The notes: generated by a model from the letters alone, not told the origin. 64,000 nucleotides of DNA from Pseudomonas sp. S35 (GCF_009866765.1 NZ_CP019431.1:3472001-3536000), one strand, 5' to 3'. Shown: positions 42,627 to 51,787, numbered from the stretch's first letter. Numbers and translations are program-made.

Positions 42627-43583
42627 ATGACCCTACCGCGAAGCTCGATATGTGTTGGCGTAACCCTGGCGGTCGTCGCGACCCTGGGATGGGCGCTGAA
42701 CTTCATCACGCCTTACGTCAGTGGCGAATACACCCTCTACGACTTGATGGTGGTGCGGTTTTTGATCGCGGGCGCACTGGGTGTATTGGGCGTGATTGTG
42801 TGCCGGGCGCAACTGCGTTTGCTTAGGCCTGGCCAGCTCTGCCTCGCCGCAGCCCTCGGCGCCTTGGGCTGCCTGGGTTATGGCGCGTGCATCGCTGCGG
42901 GGGTGATGTTCGGCGGCCCGGTGCTGACGCCGGCGTTGGTGGGGATGGTGCCTGTGTTGCTGGCCCTGCTCGGCAACGCCAGGGACAAAACCGTGCAGTG
43001 GCGCCGGCTGGCGGCGCCGTTGACGTGTCTGACTGTGGGGCTGTTGCTGGCCAATCTGAGCAGCCTGCATCAACCTTCATTGAGCCTTGCTTCCTGGGGT
43101 TTCGGGCTGCTGTTTTCGTTGAGCGCGGTTGGCTTGTGGATGGGCTTCAGCGTGATCAATCAAAAGCAATTGATGCACCTTCCCGCGTCGACCATCGGCC
43201 TGTGGAGCGCGTTGATGCTGCTCGGTGCCGGCACCGCCACACTGGGCTTGCTGCCGCTGATACAGGGCTTTGGCCTGCTCAAGCTTGCGACATTGGGCTT
43301 TGGCCTCTCCCGCGCCGGGCCGCTATATGCCTGGAGCCTGATCATCGCGCTGATGTCGACCGTGGTCGGCGCCTGGGCCTGGAACGCCGCGACACAGCGC
43401 CTGCCCATGGTACTGAGCGGCCAATTGATAGCCCTTGAGTCACTCTTCGCCACCCTGCTCGGCCTGGGGTTTCACGGGCGCTGGCCAACACCCTTGGAAA
43501 CCGCAGGCCTGGCCGCTGTGCTGACCGGTGTGGTGTTGGCGGTGCGGATCATCCTGACCCGGGCAGAACCCGCCAGCACCTGA
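42627..43583 (+). CDS. EamA/DMT-family transporter
   Basis: 318 residues, ten membrane segments in two EamA repeats; the second repeat ends AGLAAVLTGVVLAVRI. Likely an exporter of amino acids or related compounds, induced via the divergent LysR regulator (inference). It ends 12 bases from the convergent MFS gene. Confidence 0.87.
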   Translation: MTLPRSSICVGVTLAVVATLGWALNFITPYVSGEYTLYDLMVVRFLIAGALGVLGVIVCRAQLRLLRPGQLCLAAALGALGCLGYGACIAAGVMFGGPVLTPALVGMVPVLLALLGNARDKTVQWRRLAAPLTCLTVGLLLANLSSLHQPSLSLASWGFGLLFSLSAVGLWMGFSVINQKQLMHLPASTIGLWSALMLLGAGTATLGLLPLIQGFGLLKLATLGFGLSRAGPLYAWSLIIALMSTVVGAWAWNAATQRLPMVLSGQLIALESLFATLLGLGFHGRWPTPLETAGLAAVLTGVVLAVRIILTRAEPAST

Positions 43584-43595
43584 GGCGCCAGCGCA

Positions 43596-44999
43596 TTACA
43601 GATCGGTGATTTCCTTGTGGCGCGGCACCAGGGTCTTCATCACGCTCCACGCCACCAAGTAGGCCAGGGCACAGATGGCAAACATGATCATGTAGCCGGT
43701 GTGGATGTCGTTGATCGACTTGTAGTAGTCGAACACCCAGCCGCCGATCTTGGTCATCACCACGCCGCCGATCCCACCGGCCATGCCGCCAATGCCGACC
43801 ACCGAGGCCACGGTTTTCTGCGGGAACATGTCCGACACGGTGGTAAAGATGTTGCACGACCACGCCTGGTGCGCAGAGGCGCCCACGCCGATCAGCAACA
43901 CCGGGACCCAGAAGCTGATATAGCCCAGAGGCTGTGCCAACAACACCACCAGCGGGAACAACGCGATCACCAGCATGGCTTTCATGCGGCCATCGTACGG
44001 CGCATCACCACGCGCCATGAAGTAGCTGGGGAACCAGCCGCCGCCGATACTGCCGACCATGGTCATGCTGTACAGCACCGCCAGCGGCATCACGATATCG
44101 GCGCCTTTCATGCCGTATTGCGCCGACAGATAAGTGGGCAGCCAAAACAGGAAGAACCACCACACCCCGTCGGTCATGAACTTGCCGAAGGCAAAGGCCC
44201 AGGTCTGGCGATAGGTCAGCAACTTGAACCACGAGACTTTCTTCTCAGGCGCGCCAGCCGGGGCTTTGGCGAGCAATTGCACACTCTGGTCACTGCGGAT
44301 ATACGCCAGTTCTTCAGCGGACAGACGCTTTTGCTGCTCGGGTTTTTCATATACCGCAGCCCACACCGCCACCCACAGGAAGCCGAGCATGCCGATCACC
44401 ATGAACGCGGCTTCCCAGCCCCACATACCAGCAATCAGCGGCACGCAGATCGGCGCCAGGATTGCGCCGACGTTGGCGCCGGAATTGAAAATACCGGTAG
44501 CGAAGGAGCGCTCTTTCTTGGGGAAATACTCGGCCGTGGCCTTGATCGCAATCGGGAAGTTACCCGCTTCGCCAATCGCCAGGACGGCACGGGAGAGCAT
44601 GAAACCGGCAATCGACACCGGAATCACCGCCAGCCCAATTGCACTGCTGACAGCGGCGATACCCTCGCCCATCTGCACCGAGAACGCATGCATGATGGCG
44701 CCGGTGGACCAGATCGCAATCGCGACCACGTAAGCGGCCTTAGTGCCGATCTTGTCGACAAACCGCCCGGCGAACAGCATGGAGATCGCATACACGAACT
44801 GGAACACCGCCGCGATGTTGGCGTAATCGGTATTGCTCCAGCCAAATTGCGTGGACAGCTGCGGCGCCAGCAGGCTGAGCACCTGGCGGTCGAGGTAGTT
44901 GACAGTGGTGGCGAAGAACAGCATCGCGCAGATGGTCCAACGGTAATTGCCGACCGCCTGGCCAACACGATGGGCACTGATGGGCTCGTTCAGATTCAT
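43596..44999 (-). CDS. MFS transporter, hexuronate/ACS (ExuT-like) family
   Basis: 467 residues, twelve membrane segments. RWTICAMLFFATTVNYLDRQVLSLLAPQL at the N-terminus is the signature of the anion:cation symporter family (ExuT, GudP, GarP). FPIAIKATAEYFPKKERSFATGIFNSGANVGA is the characteristic loop and helix 5. The likely substrates are galacturonate/glucuronate or aldarates. The ATG at 44999 is chosen over upstream frames because the family begins there. A perfect palindrome lies 30 bases upstream. Confidence 0.85.
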   Translation of the reverse strand: MNLNEPISAHRVGQAVGNYRWTICAMLFFATTVNYLDRQVLSLLAPQLSTQFGWSNTDYANIAAVFQFVYAISMLFAGRFVDKIGTKAAYVVAIAIWSTGAIMHAFSVQMGEGIAAVSSAIGLAVIPVSIAGFMLSRAVLAIGEAGNFPIAIKATAEYFPKKERSFATGIFNSGANVGAILAPICVPLIAGMWGWEAAFMVIGMLGFLWVAVWAAVYEKPEQQKRLSAEELAYIRSDQSVQLLAKAPAGAPEKKVSWFKLLTYRQTWAFAFGKFMTDGVWWFFLFWLPTYLSAQYGMKGADIVMPLAVLYSMTMVGSIGGGWFPSYFMARGDAPYDGRMKAMLVIALFPLVVLLAQPLGYISFWVPVLLIGVGASAHQAWSCNIFTTVSDMFPQKTVASVVGIGGMAGGIGGVVMTKIGGWVFDYYKSINDIHTGYMIMFAICALAYLVAWSVMKTLVPRHKEITDL

Positions 45000-45028
45000 G
45001 GCATCACTTTTTATTTTTGTTAGGTAGG

Positions 45029-45048
45029 ACATATGTAACGTCATATGT
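45029..45048. promoter_or_regulatory. Perfect palindrome upstream of the hexuronate-type transporter
   Basis: ACATATG-TAACGT-CATATGT, 7-bp arms and 6-base spacer, 30 bases upstream of the transporter start. It is probably an operator for a local or distant repressor. Immediately upstream, TGTCGTCGTACAACTGC (45047-45063) has a near-perfect inverse, GCAGTTGTAGGACGACA (45153-45169), at the 3' end of the GNAT gene. Confidence 0.55.
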
Positions 45049-45142
45049 CGTCGTACAACTGCGACTTTTATATCGAGACGCCTGAGCGGTGTCAATCTCA
45101 AACATTGCCGCTTGTCTAGGTACTATGTGGTTACGAGAAGTT

Positions 45143-45667
45143 TCAGAGGACTGCAGTTGTAGGACGACAAATACGAAACACCAGGCTTGGCGCCTGGCCG
45201 GGCACATCGTCGAGCACACCGATGTGCTGCAGGCCCGCCTTTTCCAACACATGGATCGAGGCCGCGTGATCGGGCCGAACCAACCCGAACACTTCGGGCA
45301 AGCTCAGGGTTTCAAACGCCAGCACCAGGGCATCACGGGCAAGCTCGGTAGCATAACCCTGCCCCCACGCCTCCACGGCCAAACGGTAACCGAGGTTGAT
45401 GCGTCGCTCGGTGAGGTAGTTGAGGGGTGCGATACCACCGAAACCGATGAGGCGCTCAGGGTTTTCACGCAGGGCAATCGCCCACCAGCCATAACCGTCG
45501 CGGGCCCATTGTGCGAGCCAGTGATCGAGCAGACGTTGTGCATCGGCCAGGCTGGCCAGGGGGCCGCCGGGGTTGAACAGGTTGGTCTGGGGATCGCCGA
45601 AGATTGCGAATAATCTCTGCAGATCGCTGGGTGAGGGTCGACGGTAAATCAAACGTGCATTAGGCAT
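45143..45667 (-). CDS. GNAT (RimJ/RimL-type) acetyltransferase
   Basis: 174 residues. The acetyl-CoA loop AWGQGYATELARDALVLAF (about residues 104-122) and VRPDHAASIHVLEKAGLQHIG are typical of the RimJ/RimL Acetyltransf_3 family, which acetylates protein N-termini or small molecules. The ATG at 45667 follows GGAGTTAACCC. Upstream lies an array of five diverged copies of exactly this 5' leader and first 14 codons. Confidence 0.87.
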   Translation of the reverse strand: MPNARLIYRRPSPSDLQRLFAIFGDPQTNLFNPGGPLASLADAQRLLDHWLAQWARDGYGWWAIALRENPERLIGFGGIAPLNYLTERRINLGYRLAVEAWGQGYATELARDALVLAFETLSLPEVFGLVRPDHAASIHVLEKAGLQHIGVLDDVPGQAPSLVFRICRPTTAVL

Positions 45668-45690
45668 TGGGTTAACTCCTGTCAGTGGCG

Positions 45691-46936
45691 AGCACATTCT
45701 TTTGCGGTGAGCGGGCCGGCCTCGCGCGGGGCAAGCCCGCTCACCACAGGGGGATGAAATTCGACTTTGCTACAGGTGGGAACGCGGTTAACCGAACGTG
45801 CCTTGAGCATCAAGTTAACCCCACTGTCACTGGCCAGCACATTCTTTTGTAGTGAGCGGGCTTGCCCCGCGCTGGGCTGCGCAGCGGCCCCATCAACGCC
45901 ACCCCGTTTGTCCAGACACACCAAGTAGCCTGGTTTTGGGTCTGCTGCGCAGCCCAGCGCGGGGCAAGCCCGCTCACCACAGGGGGATGAAATTCGACTT
46001 GGCTACAGGTGGGAACCTGGTAAACCGGACGTGCCTTGAGCATCCAGTTAACCCCCCTGTCACTGGCCAGCACATTCTTTTGTGGTGAGCGGGCTTGCCC
46101 CGCGCTGGGCTGCGCAGCGGCCCCATCAATGCCACCCCGTTTGTCCAGACACACCAAGTTGCCTGGTTTTGGGGCTGCTGCGCAGCCCAGCGCGGGGCAA
46201 GCCCGCTCACCACAGGGGGATGAAATTCGACTTGGCTACAGGTGGGAACCTGGTAAACCGAACGTGCCTTGAGCATCAAGTTAACCCCCCTGTCACTGGC
46301 CAGCACATTCTTTTGTGGTGAGCGGGCTTGCCCCGCGCTGGGCTGCGAAGCGGCCCCATCAACGCCACCCCGTTTATCCAGACACACCAATTTGCCTGGT
46401 TTTGGGTCTGCTGCGCAGCCCAGCGCGGGGCAAGCCCGCTCACCACAGGGGGATGAAATTCGACTTTGCTACAGGTGGGAACCCGGTAAAGCAGACGTGC
46501 CTTGAGCATCAAGTTAACCCCCCCTGTCACTGGCCAGCACATTCTTTTGTGGTGAGCGGGCTTACCCCGCGCTGGGCTGCGCAGCGGCCCCATCAATGCC
46601 ACCCCATTTGTCCAGACACACCAAGTAGCCTGGTTTTGGGTCTGCTGCGCAGCCCAGCGCGGGGCAAGCCCGCTTACCACAGGGGGATGAAATTCGACTT
46701 TGCTACAGGTGGGAACCCGGTTAACCGGACGTGCCTTGAACATCAAGTTAACCCCCCTGTCACTGGCCAGCACATTCTTTTGTGGTGAGCGGGCTTGCCC
46801 CGCGCTGGGCTGCGCAGCGGCCCCATCAATGCCACCCCGTTTGTCCAGACACACCAAGTTGCCTGGTTTTGGGTCTGCTGCGCAGCCCAGCGCGGGGCAA
46901 GCCCGCTCACCACAGGGGGATGAAATTCGACTTGCC
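45691..46936. repeat. REPIN satellite array, 233-bp unit, five copies plus partial
   Basis: Anchors AGCACATTCTTTTG recur at 45836, 46069, 46302, 46536 and 46769 (period 233-234 bp), with a shortened first unit from 45691. Each unit has one REPIN (heads GTGGTGAGCGGGCTTGCC) and about 95 bp homologous to the 5' leader and first codons of the adjacent GNAT gene in the same orientation (minus-strand ATGs at 45810, 46043, 46276, 46509 and 46743). In the first unit the REPIN has collapsed to a single short palindrome. Frames in the array stay open but are not treated as genes. Confidence 0.95.
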
Positions 46937-47070
46937 GTAGGTGGTTTTGCAATCAGTGGAGAAAAAATACAGCTGCGGGTGAATTATTTCGTGTCCGCTT
47001 GTATCTGAACTGACAGAGCGGTGCTGTCGTAGTGCTAGCACCTCCCCTGTTCAGTTTTAGAGTGGTTCGC
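46937..47070 (+). promoter_or_regulatory. proP upstream region
   Basis: 134 AT-richer bases between the satellite array and proP. The ProP promoter must lie here, since the array is on its 5' side. I cannot fix -35/-10 boxes with confidence. A weak ribosome site (TTTTAGAGTGG) precedes the ATG. Confidence 0.4.
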
Positions 47071-48573
47071 ATGAAATTACGTAAAAAGAGCGTCAAGCCC
47101 ATCGGTTTAAAGGACATCACCATCGTCGACGATGCCAAGGTGCGCAAGGCGATCACCGCCGCCGCCCTGGGTAACGCCATGGAGTGGTTCGACTTTGGCG
47201 TCTACGGTTTTGTCGCTTATGTGCTCGGTAAGGTGTTCTTCCCGGACGCCTCACCCAGCGTACAAATGATCGCCGCACTGGGTACGTTCTCCGTGCCTTT
47301 CCTGATTCGTCCGCTGGGTGGCCTGTTCTTCGGCGCGCTGGGCGATAAATACGGGCGACAGAAAGTCCTCGCCGCGACCATCGTGATCATGTCGCTCAGC
47401 ACCTTCGCCATCGGCCTGATTCCGGGCTACGCCTCCATCGGCATCTGGGCACCGATCCTGTTGCTGCTGTGCAAAATGGCCCAGGGTTTCTCGGTGGGCG
47501 GTGAATACACCGGCGCCTCGATCTTCGTCGCCGAATACGCGCCGGACCGTAAGCGCGGTTTCCTCGGCAGCTGGCTGGACTTCGGCTCGATTGCCGGTTT
47601 TGTGCTCGGTGCCGGTGTGGTGGTGTTGATCTCCAGCGTGCTCGGCGAGGCCGAATTTGAAGCCTGGGGCTGGCGCCTGCCGTTCTTCCTTGCCCTGCCC
47701 CTGGGCATCATCGGCCTGTACCTGCGCCACGCGCTGGAGGAAACCCCGGCGTTCCAGCAGCACATGGACAAACTCGAACAAGGCGACCGCGAAGGCCTGA
47801 CCCACGGCCCCAAAGTCTCGTTCAAGGAAGTCGCAACCAAGCACTGGCGCAGCCTGTTGACCTGCATCGGCATCGTCGCGGCCACCAACGTGACGTACTA
47901 CATGCTGCTCACCTACATGCCAAGCTACCTGTCCCACAACCTGCACTACAAAGAAAACAGCGGCGTGCTGATCATCATCGCGATCATGGTCGGCATGCTG
48001 TTCGTGCAACCGTTCATTGGTTTTGTCAGCGACAAGATCGGTCGCAAGCCGTTCATCATCGCCGGCAGCGTTGGCCTGCTGTTTCTGTCGATCCCGGCAT
48101 TCATGCTGATCACCAGCGGCAAGATCGGCCTGATCTTCGCCGGCCTGTTGATCTTGGCGGTGATCCTCAACTTCTTTATCGGTGTGATGGCATCGACGCT
48201 GCCGGCGATGTTCCCTACTCACCTGCGCTACAGCGCGCTGGCCAGTGCATTCAACGTCTCGGTACTGATCGCTGGCGTCACCCCAACCGCCGTGGCGTGG
48301 CTGGTGGAAAGCACCAATGACCTATTCATGCCCGCCTATTACCTGATGGTGTTTGCCGTGGTCGGCCTGATCACTGGCCTGACCATGAAGGAAACCGCCA
48401 ACAAACCCCTGCGCGGCGCGGCACCGGCCGCGTCGGATATGGAAGAGGCCAAGGAATTGCTGCAAGAGCACCACGACAATATCGAGCAGAAGATCGAAGA
48501 CATCGACGCCGAAATTGCCGAATTGGAAGCCAAACGCCAGAATCTGGTCCAGCAGCATCCGCGAATCAATTAA
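47071..48573 (+). CDS. proP: Osmosensory proline/betaine:H+ symporter ProP
   Basis: 500 residues, the same length as E. coli ProP. It shows near family-wide identity in GNAMEWFDFGVYGFVAY, GDKYGRQKVL, KMAQGFSVGGEYTGASIFVAEY and SWLDFGSIAGFVLGAG. The C-terminal extension (about 465-500, EEAKELLQEHHDNIEQKIED ... AEIAELEAKRQNLVQQH) forms the antiparallel coiled coil that tunes osmotic activation. It imports proline, glycine betaine or ectoine at high osmolality. The ATG at 47071 matches the E. coli N-terminus. An upstream in-frame codon at 47032 is unlikely. Confidence 0.95.
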   Translation: MKLRKKSVKPIGLKDITIVDDAKVRKAITAAALGNAMEWFDFGVYGFVAYVLGKVFFPDASPSVQMIAALGTFSVPFLIRPLGGLFFGALGDKYGRQKVLAATIVIMSLSTFAIGLIPGYASIGIWAPILLLLCKMAQGFSVGGEYTGASIFVAEYAPDRKRGFLGSWLDFGSIAGFVLGAGVVVLISSVLGEAEFEAWGWRLPFFLALPLGIIGLYLRHALEETPAFQQHMDKLEQGDREGLTHGPKVSFKEVATKHWRSLLTCIGIVAATNVTYYMLLTYMPSYLSHNLHYKENSGVLIIIAIMVGMLFVQPFIGFVSDKIGRKPFIIAGSVGLLFLSIPAFMLITSGKIGLIFAGLLILAVILNFFIGVMASTLPAMFPTHLRYSALASAFNVSVLIAGVTPTAVAWLVESTNDLFMPAYYLMVFAVVGLITGLTMKETANKPLRGAAPAASDMEEAKELLQEHHDNIEQKIEDIDAEIAELEAKRQNLVQQHPRIN

Positions 48574-48584
48574 GACTTGACCGT

Positions 48585-48608
48585 GCGTGGCGGCCTGAAC
48601 CGCCACGC
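48585..48608 (+). terminator. Terminator after proP
   Basis: Perfect 9-bp stem GCGTGGCGG / CCGCCACGC with a CCTGAA loop, 12 bases after the stop; weak T run. It ends 17 bases before the next start. Confidence 0.75.
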
Positions 48609-48624
48609 CTTTGGAGTGTTCAGC

Positions 48625-49131
48625 ATGCTTCCCAGCGTCACCGCAGCCCAATCGCTACTCAGCGCAGACGAACGCGCCGCCATCGCCGAAATCGAAGCCA
48701 CCACCAGCATCCTGCAATTGGTTACCCGCCTTACCGGGATGCGCTTTGCCGGCATCGCCAAGTTCACCGACCTGGAATGGGTGGTTTGCTCGGTCCATGA
48801 CCCAATGGCAATGGGGATCACCGTGGACGACGTGCTCGACCTGGAAACCACCCTGTGCAGCGAGTTCTGCATCAATCCCCAGACCTTGTTCATCCCGCAG
48901 ATCAGCGCCAATGGCCGCTTCGCCACACGCCCGGTGGTCAAGCAGTTCGCCATCGAAAGCTACGCCGGTGCGCCGATCTTCCTGCCCGACGGCCGCTTGT
49001 TCGGCGCGCTGTGTGCCTTGGATTCACGGGCGATGCTGTTTGACGACCCCAACCTGCCGGAAACCCTGAGCCTCTTCGCCCGGCTGATCGGCTGCATTTT
49101 TTTCGCTAACTTGACGACGAATGATCGCTAG
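48625..49131 (+). CDS. GAF-domain protein
   Basis: 168 residues forming a single GAF domain (STSILQLVTRLTG-like start, FAGIAKFTDLEWVVCSVHDPM, LCSEFCINPQTLFIPQI, SYAGAPIFLPDGRLFGALCALDSRA). It resembles the GAF modules of phytochrome-like and sensor kinases, but no effector domain is attached. It may act as a ligand-binding partner. Its 3' end overlaps the convergent AraC gene by 26 bases. The start has GGAG nine bases upstream. Confidence 0.78.
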   Translation: MLPSVTAAQSLLSADERAAIAEIEATTSILQLVTRLTGMRFAGIAKFTDLEWVVCSVHDPMAMGITVDDVLDLETTLCSEFCINPQTLFIPQISANGRFATRPVVKQFAIESYAGAPIFLPDGRLFGALCALDSRAMLFDDPNLPETLSLFARLIGCIFFANLTTNDR

Positions 49132-50020
49132 GCATCGGCTTGCCGCGTAACCCGGCAATGTCACGCTTGGGCGGCACACCGAACAGCCGGCTGTATTCGC
49201 GGCTGAACTGCGAAGGGCTTTCGTAGCCCACTTTGAACGCCGCGCTGGACACGTCCTGATGCTCGTTGAGCATCAACCGGCGCGCCTCGTTCAAGCGCAG
49301 CCACTTCTGGTACTGCAATGGGCTCATCGCCGTGAGTTGGCGAAAGTGATGATGAAACGTGGCCGCGCTCATCTGCACCCGCGCCGCCAACTCCTCCACC
49401 CGCAGCACCGCGTCGTAATTGAGTTTGAGCCAGTCAATCGCCTTGGCGATCCGGTAGCCCTGCCCGTCCACTGAACAGATCTGCCGCAGTCGGCCAGCCT
49501 GGTCGCTTTGCAAGAGACGGTAGTGGATCTCGCGCTGGATCAGTGGTGCGAGCACCGGGATCGCCTCAGGCTCATCAAGTAACGCCACCAGCCGCGCAAA
49601 CGACACCAGCATGCCCTCAGTGACAACGCCGATGCCGACGCCCTTCAGCACCGAGCGCTCGCGCTTTGGCGGCAGTTCACTCTGGGCGATCAACTCGGCC
49701 AGCATGCGCAGGTCCAGCTTGAAGGTCAGGCCCAGGCACGGCCGCGCTGGGCTCGCCTCCAGCACTTCGGAGTTGGCCGGTATATCCAACGACGTCACCA
49801 AAAAACGCGACGTGTCATACGGATACCCCTCGCCGCCCACCCACAATTGCTTGCGCCCCTGAGCCACCAGCACGATGCTCGGTTCGACCATGCACACCAC
49901 CGGTGTACACGGCTGTTCACGCCGATAAAACCCCAGGCCGGGGATAGGCATAGGGCAGTCACCCGGTGCTGAGATTCGCGAACCGATGGATTCAACCAGC
50001 GGGTCCAGATTGTTCTTCAT
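49106..50020 (-). CDS. AraC-family transcriptional regulator
   Basis: 304 residues. An AraC_N-type effector domain comes first (PMPIPGLGFYRREQPCTPVVCMVEPSIVLVAQGRKQ). A C-terminal double helix-turn-helix (VEELAARVQMSAATFHHHFRQLTAMSPLQYQKWLRL ... VGYESPSQFSREYSRLFG) follows. It diverges from the hydrolase/MFS pair 168 bases away and probably regulates it. ATG 50020 is preferred; upstream codons are unlike the family. Confidence 0.9.
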   Translation of the reverse strand: MKNNLDPLVESIGSRISAPGDCPMPIPGLGFYRREQPCTPVVCMVEPSIVLVAQGRKQLWVGGEGYPYDTSRFLVTSLDIPANSEVLEASPARPCLGLTFKLDLRMLAELIAQSELPPKRERSVLKGVGIGVVTEGMLVSFARLVALLDEPEAIPVLAPLIQREIHYRLLQSDQAGRLRQICSVDGQGYRIAKAIDWLKLNYDAVLRVEELAARVQMSAATFHHHFRQLTAMSPLQYQKWLRLNEARRLMLNEHQDVSSAAFKVGYESPSQFSREYSRLFGVPPKRDIAGLRGKPMPSDHSSSS

Positions 50021-50187
50021 AACCCGCCCTTTTTGTTGGTCAGCGAACTGTACCCCGCATAGCCTGTGGCGTCCCCGGCAAACCACCAGACTCAGAGCAT
50101 CAGGCAAGTAATCCAGCGAAACGCACTACAGAACCCCCGGCCCTCCTGGGGAAAATGTGCAGACCAAACCCCTTCAAGGATCCGCCC

Positions 50188-51210
50188 ATGAAACGCCTCT
50201 TGCTTGCCCTTGGTTTGCTGGTGACGTCGTTAACTGCTCTGGGAGCCGATATGTCCAACGGTGCTGACAACTTCTACACAAGCGACAAGGTGACGGTCGA
50301 AAAGGTCACCTTCAACACGCAATACGGCCTGCAGGTTGCCGGTAATCTGTTCGTGCCGAAACACCTCGCCTCGGGCGCAAAAAGCCCCGCGATCATCGTC
50401 GGTCACCCCATGGGCGCCGTCAAAGAACAGAGCGCCAACCTGTACGCCACCAAAATGGCCGAACAGGGCTTCGTCACGCTGTCCCTGGACCTGTCGTTCT
50501 GGGGCGAAAGCGCGGGCACACCGCGCAACGCCGTGCTGCCCGAGTTCTACGTCGAAGACTTCAGCGCCGCTGTGGACTTTCTTGGCACCCGGCCGATGGT
50601 CGACCGCGAACGCATCGGCGTGATTGGCATCTGCGGCAGCGGCAGCTTTGCCATTGCCGCGGCGAAGATCGATCCACGTCTGAAGGCCATCGCCACCGTC
50701 AGCATGTACGACATGGGCGCGGCCAACCGTAACGGCCTCAAGTACGGCGTCACCCTGGAGCAGCGCCGGCAGATCCTGCTGCAAGCCGCCAACCAGCGCT
50801 ACGTCGAATTCCAGGGCGGCGAAACCCTCTACACCAGCGGCTCGCCGCTCAAGCTGACGGGCAACCCGGTAGCTGACGAGTTCTTCGACTTCTACCGCAC
50901 GCCACGCGGCCAGGTCACACCTGCCGGTGCGTCGCCACACACCACCACCATGCCGACGCTGACCAGTAACGTGAAGTTCATGAACTTCTACCCGTTCAAC
51001 GACATCGAGACGATTTCTCCGCGCCCACTGCTGCTGATCACGGGCGCCAACGCCCACTCCCGCGAGTTTAGCGAGGACGCCTACCAACGCGCAGCCGAAC
51101 CGAAGGAATTGCTGATCATCCCCAACGCGGGGCATGTGGACCTGTACGACCGGGTCAATCTGATTCCGTTTGCCCAGCTCACCGCCTTCTTCAAAAACAA
51201 CCTTAAATGA
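50188..51210 (+). CDS. Exported alpha/beta hydrolase (YcjY/DLH-like)
   Basis: 340 residues with a Sec signal (MKRLLLALGLLVTSLTALGA). The fold shows IIVGHPMGAVKEQSANLYAT, LDLSFWGESAG, a nucleophile elbow GICGSGSFA, and a C-terminal NAGHVDLYD holding the catalytic His. The elbow offers Cys or Ser as nucleophile, so activity is uncertain. Strong ribosome site AAGGA. Its stop overlaps the start of the MFS pseudogene (ATGATG). Likely under the divergent AraC regulator. Confidence 0.86.
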   Translation: MKRLLLALGLLVTSLTALGADMSNGADNFYTSDKVTVEKVTFNTQYGLQVAGNLFVPKHLASGAKSPAIIVGHPMGAVKEQSANLYATKMAEQGFVTLSLDLSFWGESAGTPRNAVLPEFYVEDFSAAVDFLGTRPMVDRERIGVIGICGSGSFAIAAAKIDPRLKAIATVSMYDMGAANRNGLKYGVTLEQRRQILLQAANQRYVEFQGGETLYTSGSPLKLTGNPVADEFFDFYRTPRGQVTPAGASPHTTTMPTLTSNVKFMNFYPFNDIETISPRPLLLITGANAHSREFSEDAYQRAAEPKELLIIPNAGHVDLYDRVNLIPFAQLTAFFKNNLK

Positions 51211-51712
51211 TGCCCCGTAACCCAAATACACCGCGCTGGGGCGCGGTGCTCGCCATGTCACTGGCGGCCTTTACATTGGTCGCCTCGGAGTTCATGCCGG
51301 TCAGCCTGCTGACGCCGCTGGCGACCGAACTCAACATCTCTCAAGGCCAGGCCGGCCAGGGTATTTCGGTGTCGGGGCTGTTTGCCTTGCTCACAGCCTG
51401 GTGATTGCCGCCCCGCTGCTGATGGCGTTGATCGCCCTGGCCTTGGTCGCCTGCGGCAGTTGGACCTTCATGACCACCCTGTTGCTGGGATTCTGGGGCC
51501 TACCCGACGACGCCGAGGCTGGGGGTGGGTTGATGGTCGCGATCATCCAGTTGGCAATTGCTTCAGGCGCCACCGTCGGGGGTGTGATGTTTGACTTCAG
51601 TGGCTACCAGACGACGTTTGAGTTGAGTGCAGCGCTGCTGTGCATGGCGGCGTTGCTCGCATGGTCGGCAAGCCACGTCAGTCACCGCGCACGGCATTGC
51701 AGCACCGCCTGA
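51207..51712 (+). pseudogene. MFS transporter pseudogene (internal deletion)
   Basis: The first about 60 codons encode a good DHA1-type MFS start (WGAVLAMSLAAFTLVASEFMPVSLLTPL ... GQGISVSGLFALLT). Near 51398 the frame shifts and the sequence jumps to the last two or three helices (LMALIALALVACGSWTFM ... GLMVAIIQLAIASGATVGGVMFDFSGYQTTF). Some 200 residues in the middle are missing. The gene was coupled to the hydrolase gene. It cannot encode a working transporter. Confidence 0.85.
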
Positions 51713-51787
51713 CGCGTTCAACCTTTTCCCAGGGCCGCCGATAGCCTGTCATTGCCCCTGACTTGCAGCGAGGCCCTGCGCGAAACA

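Noticed and set aside
45682..47008. Many 70-190-codon frames in the 233-bp array, on both strands
   Set aside because: They arise from repeat copies of REPIN sequence and gene-start fossils; no independent evidence of translation, so only the repeat is annotated.
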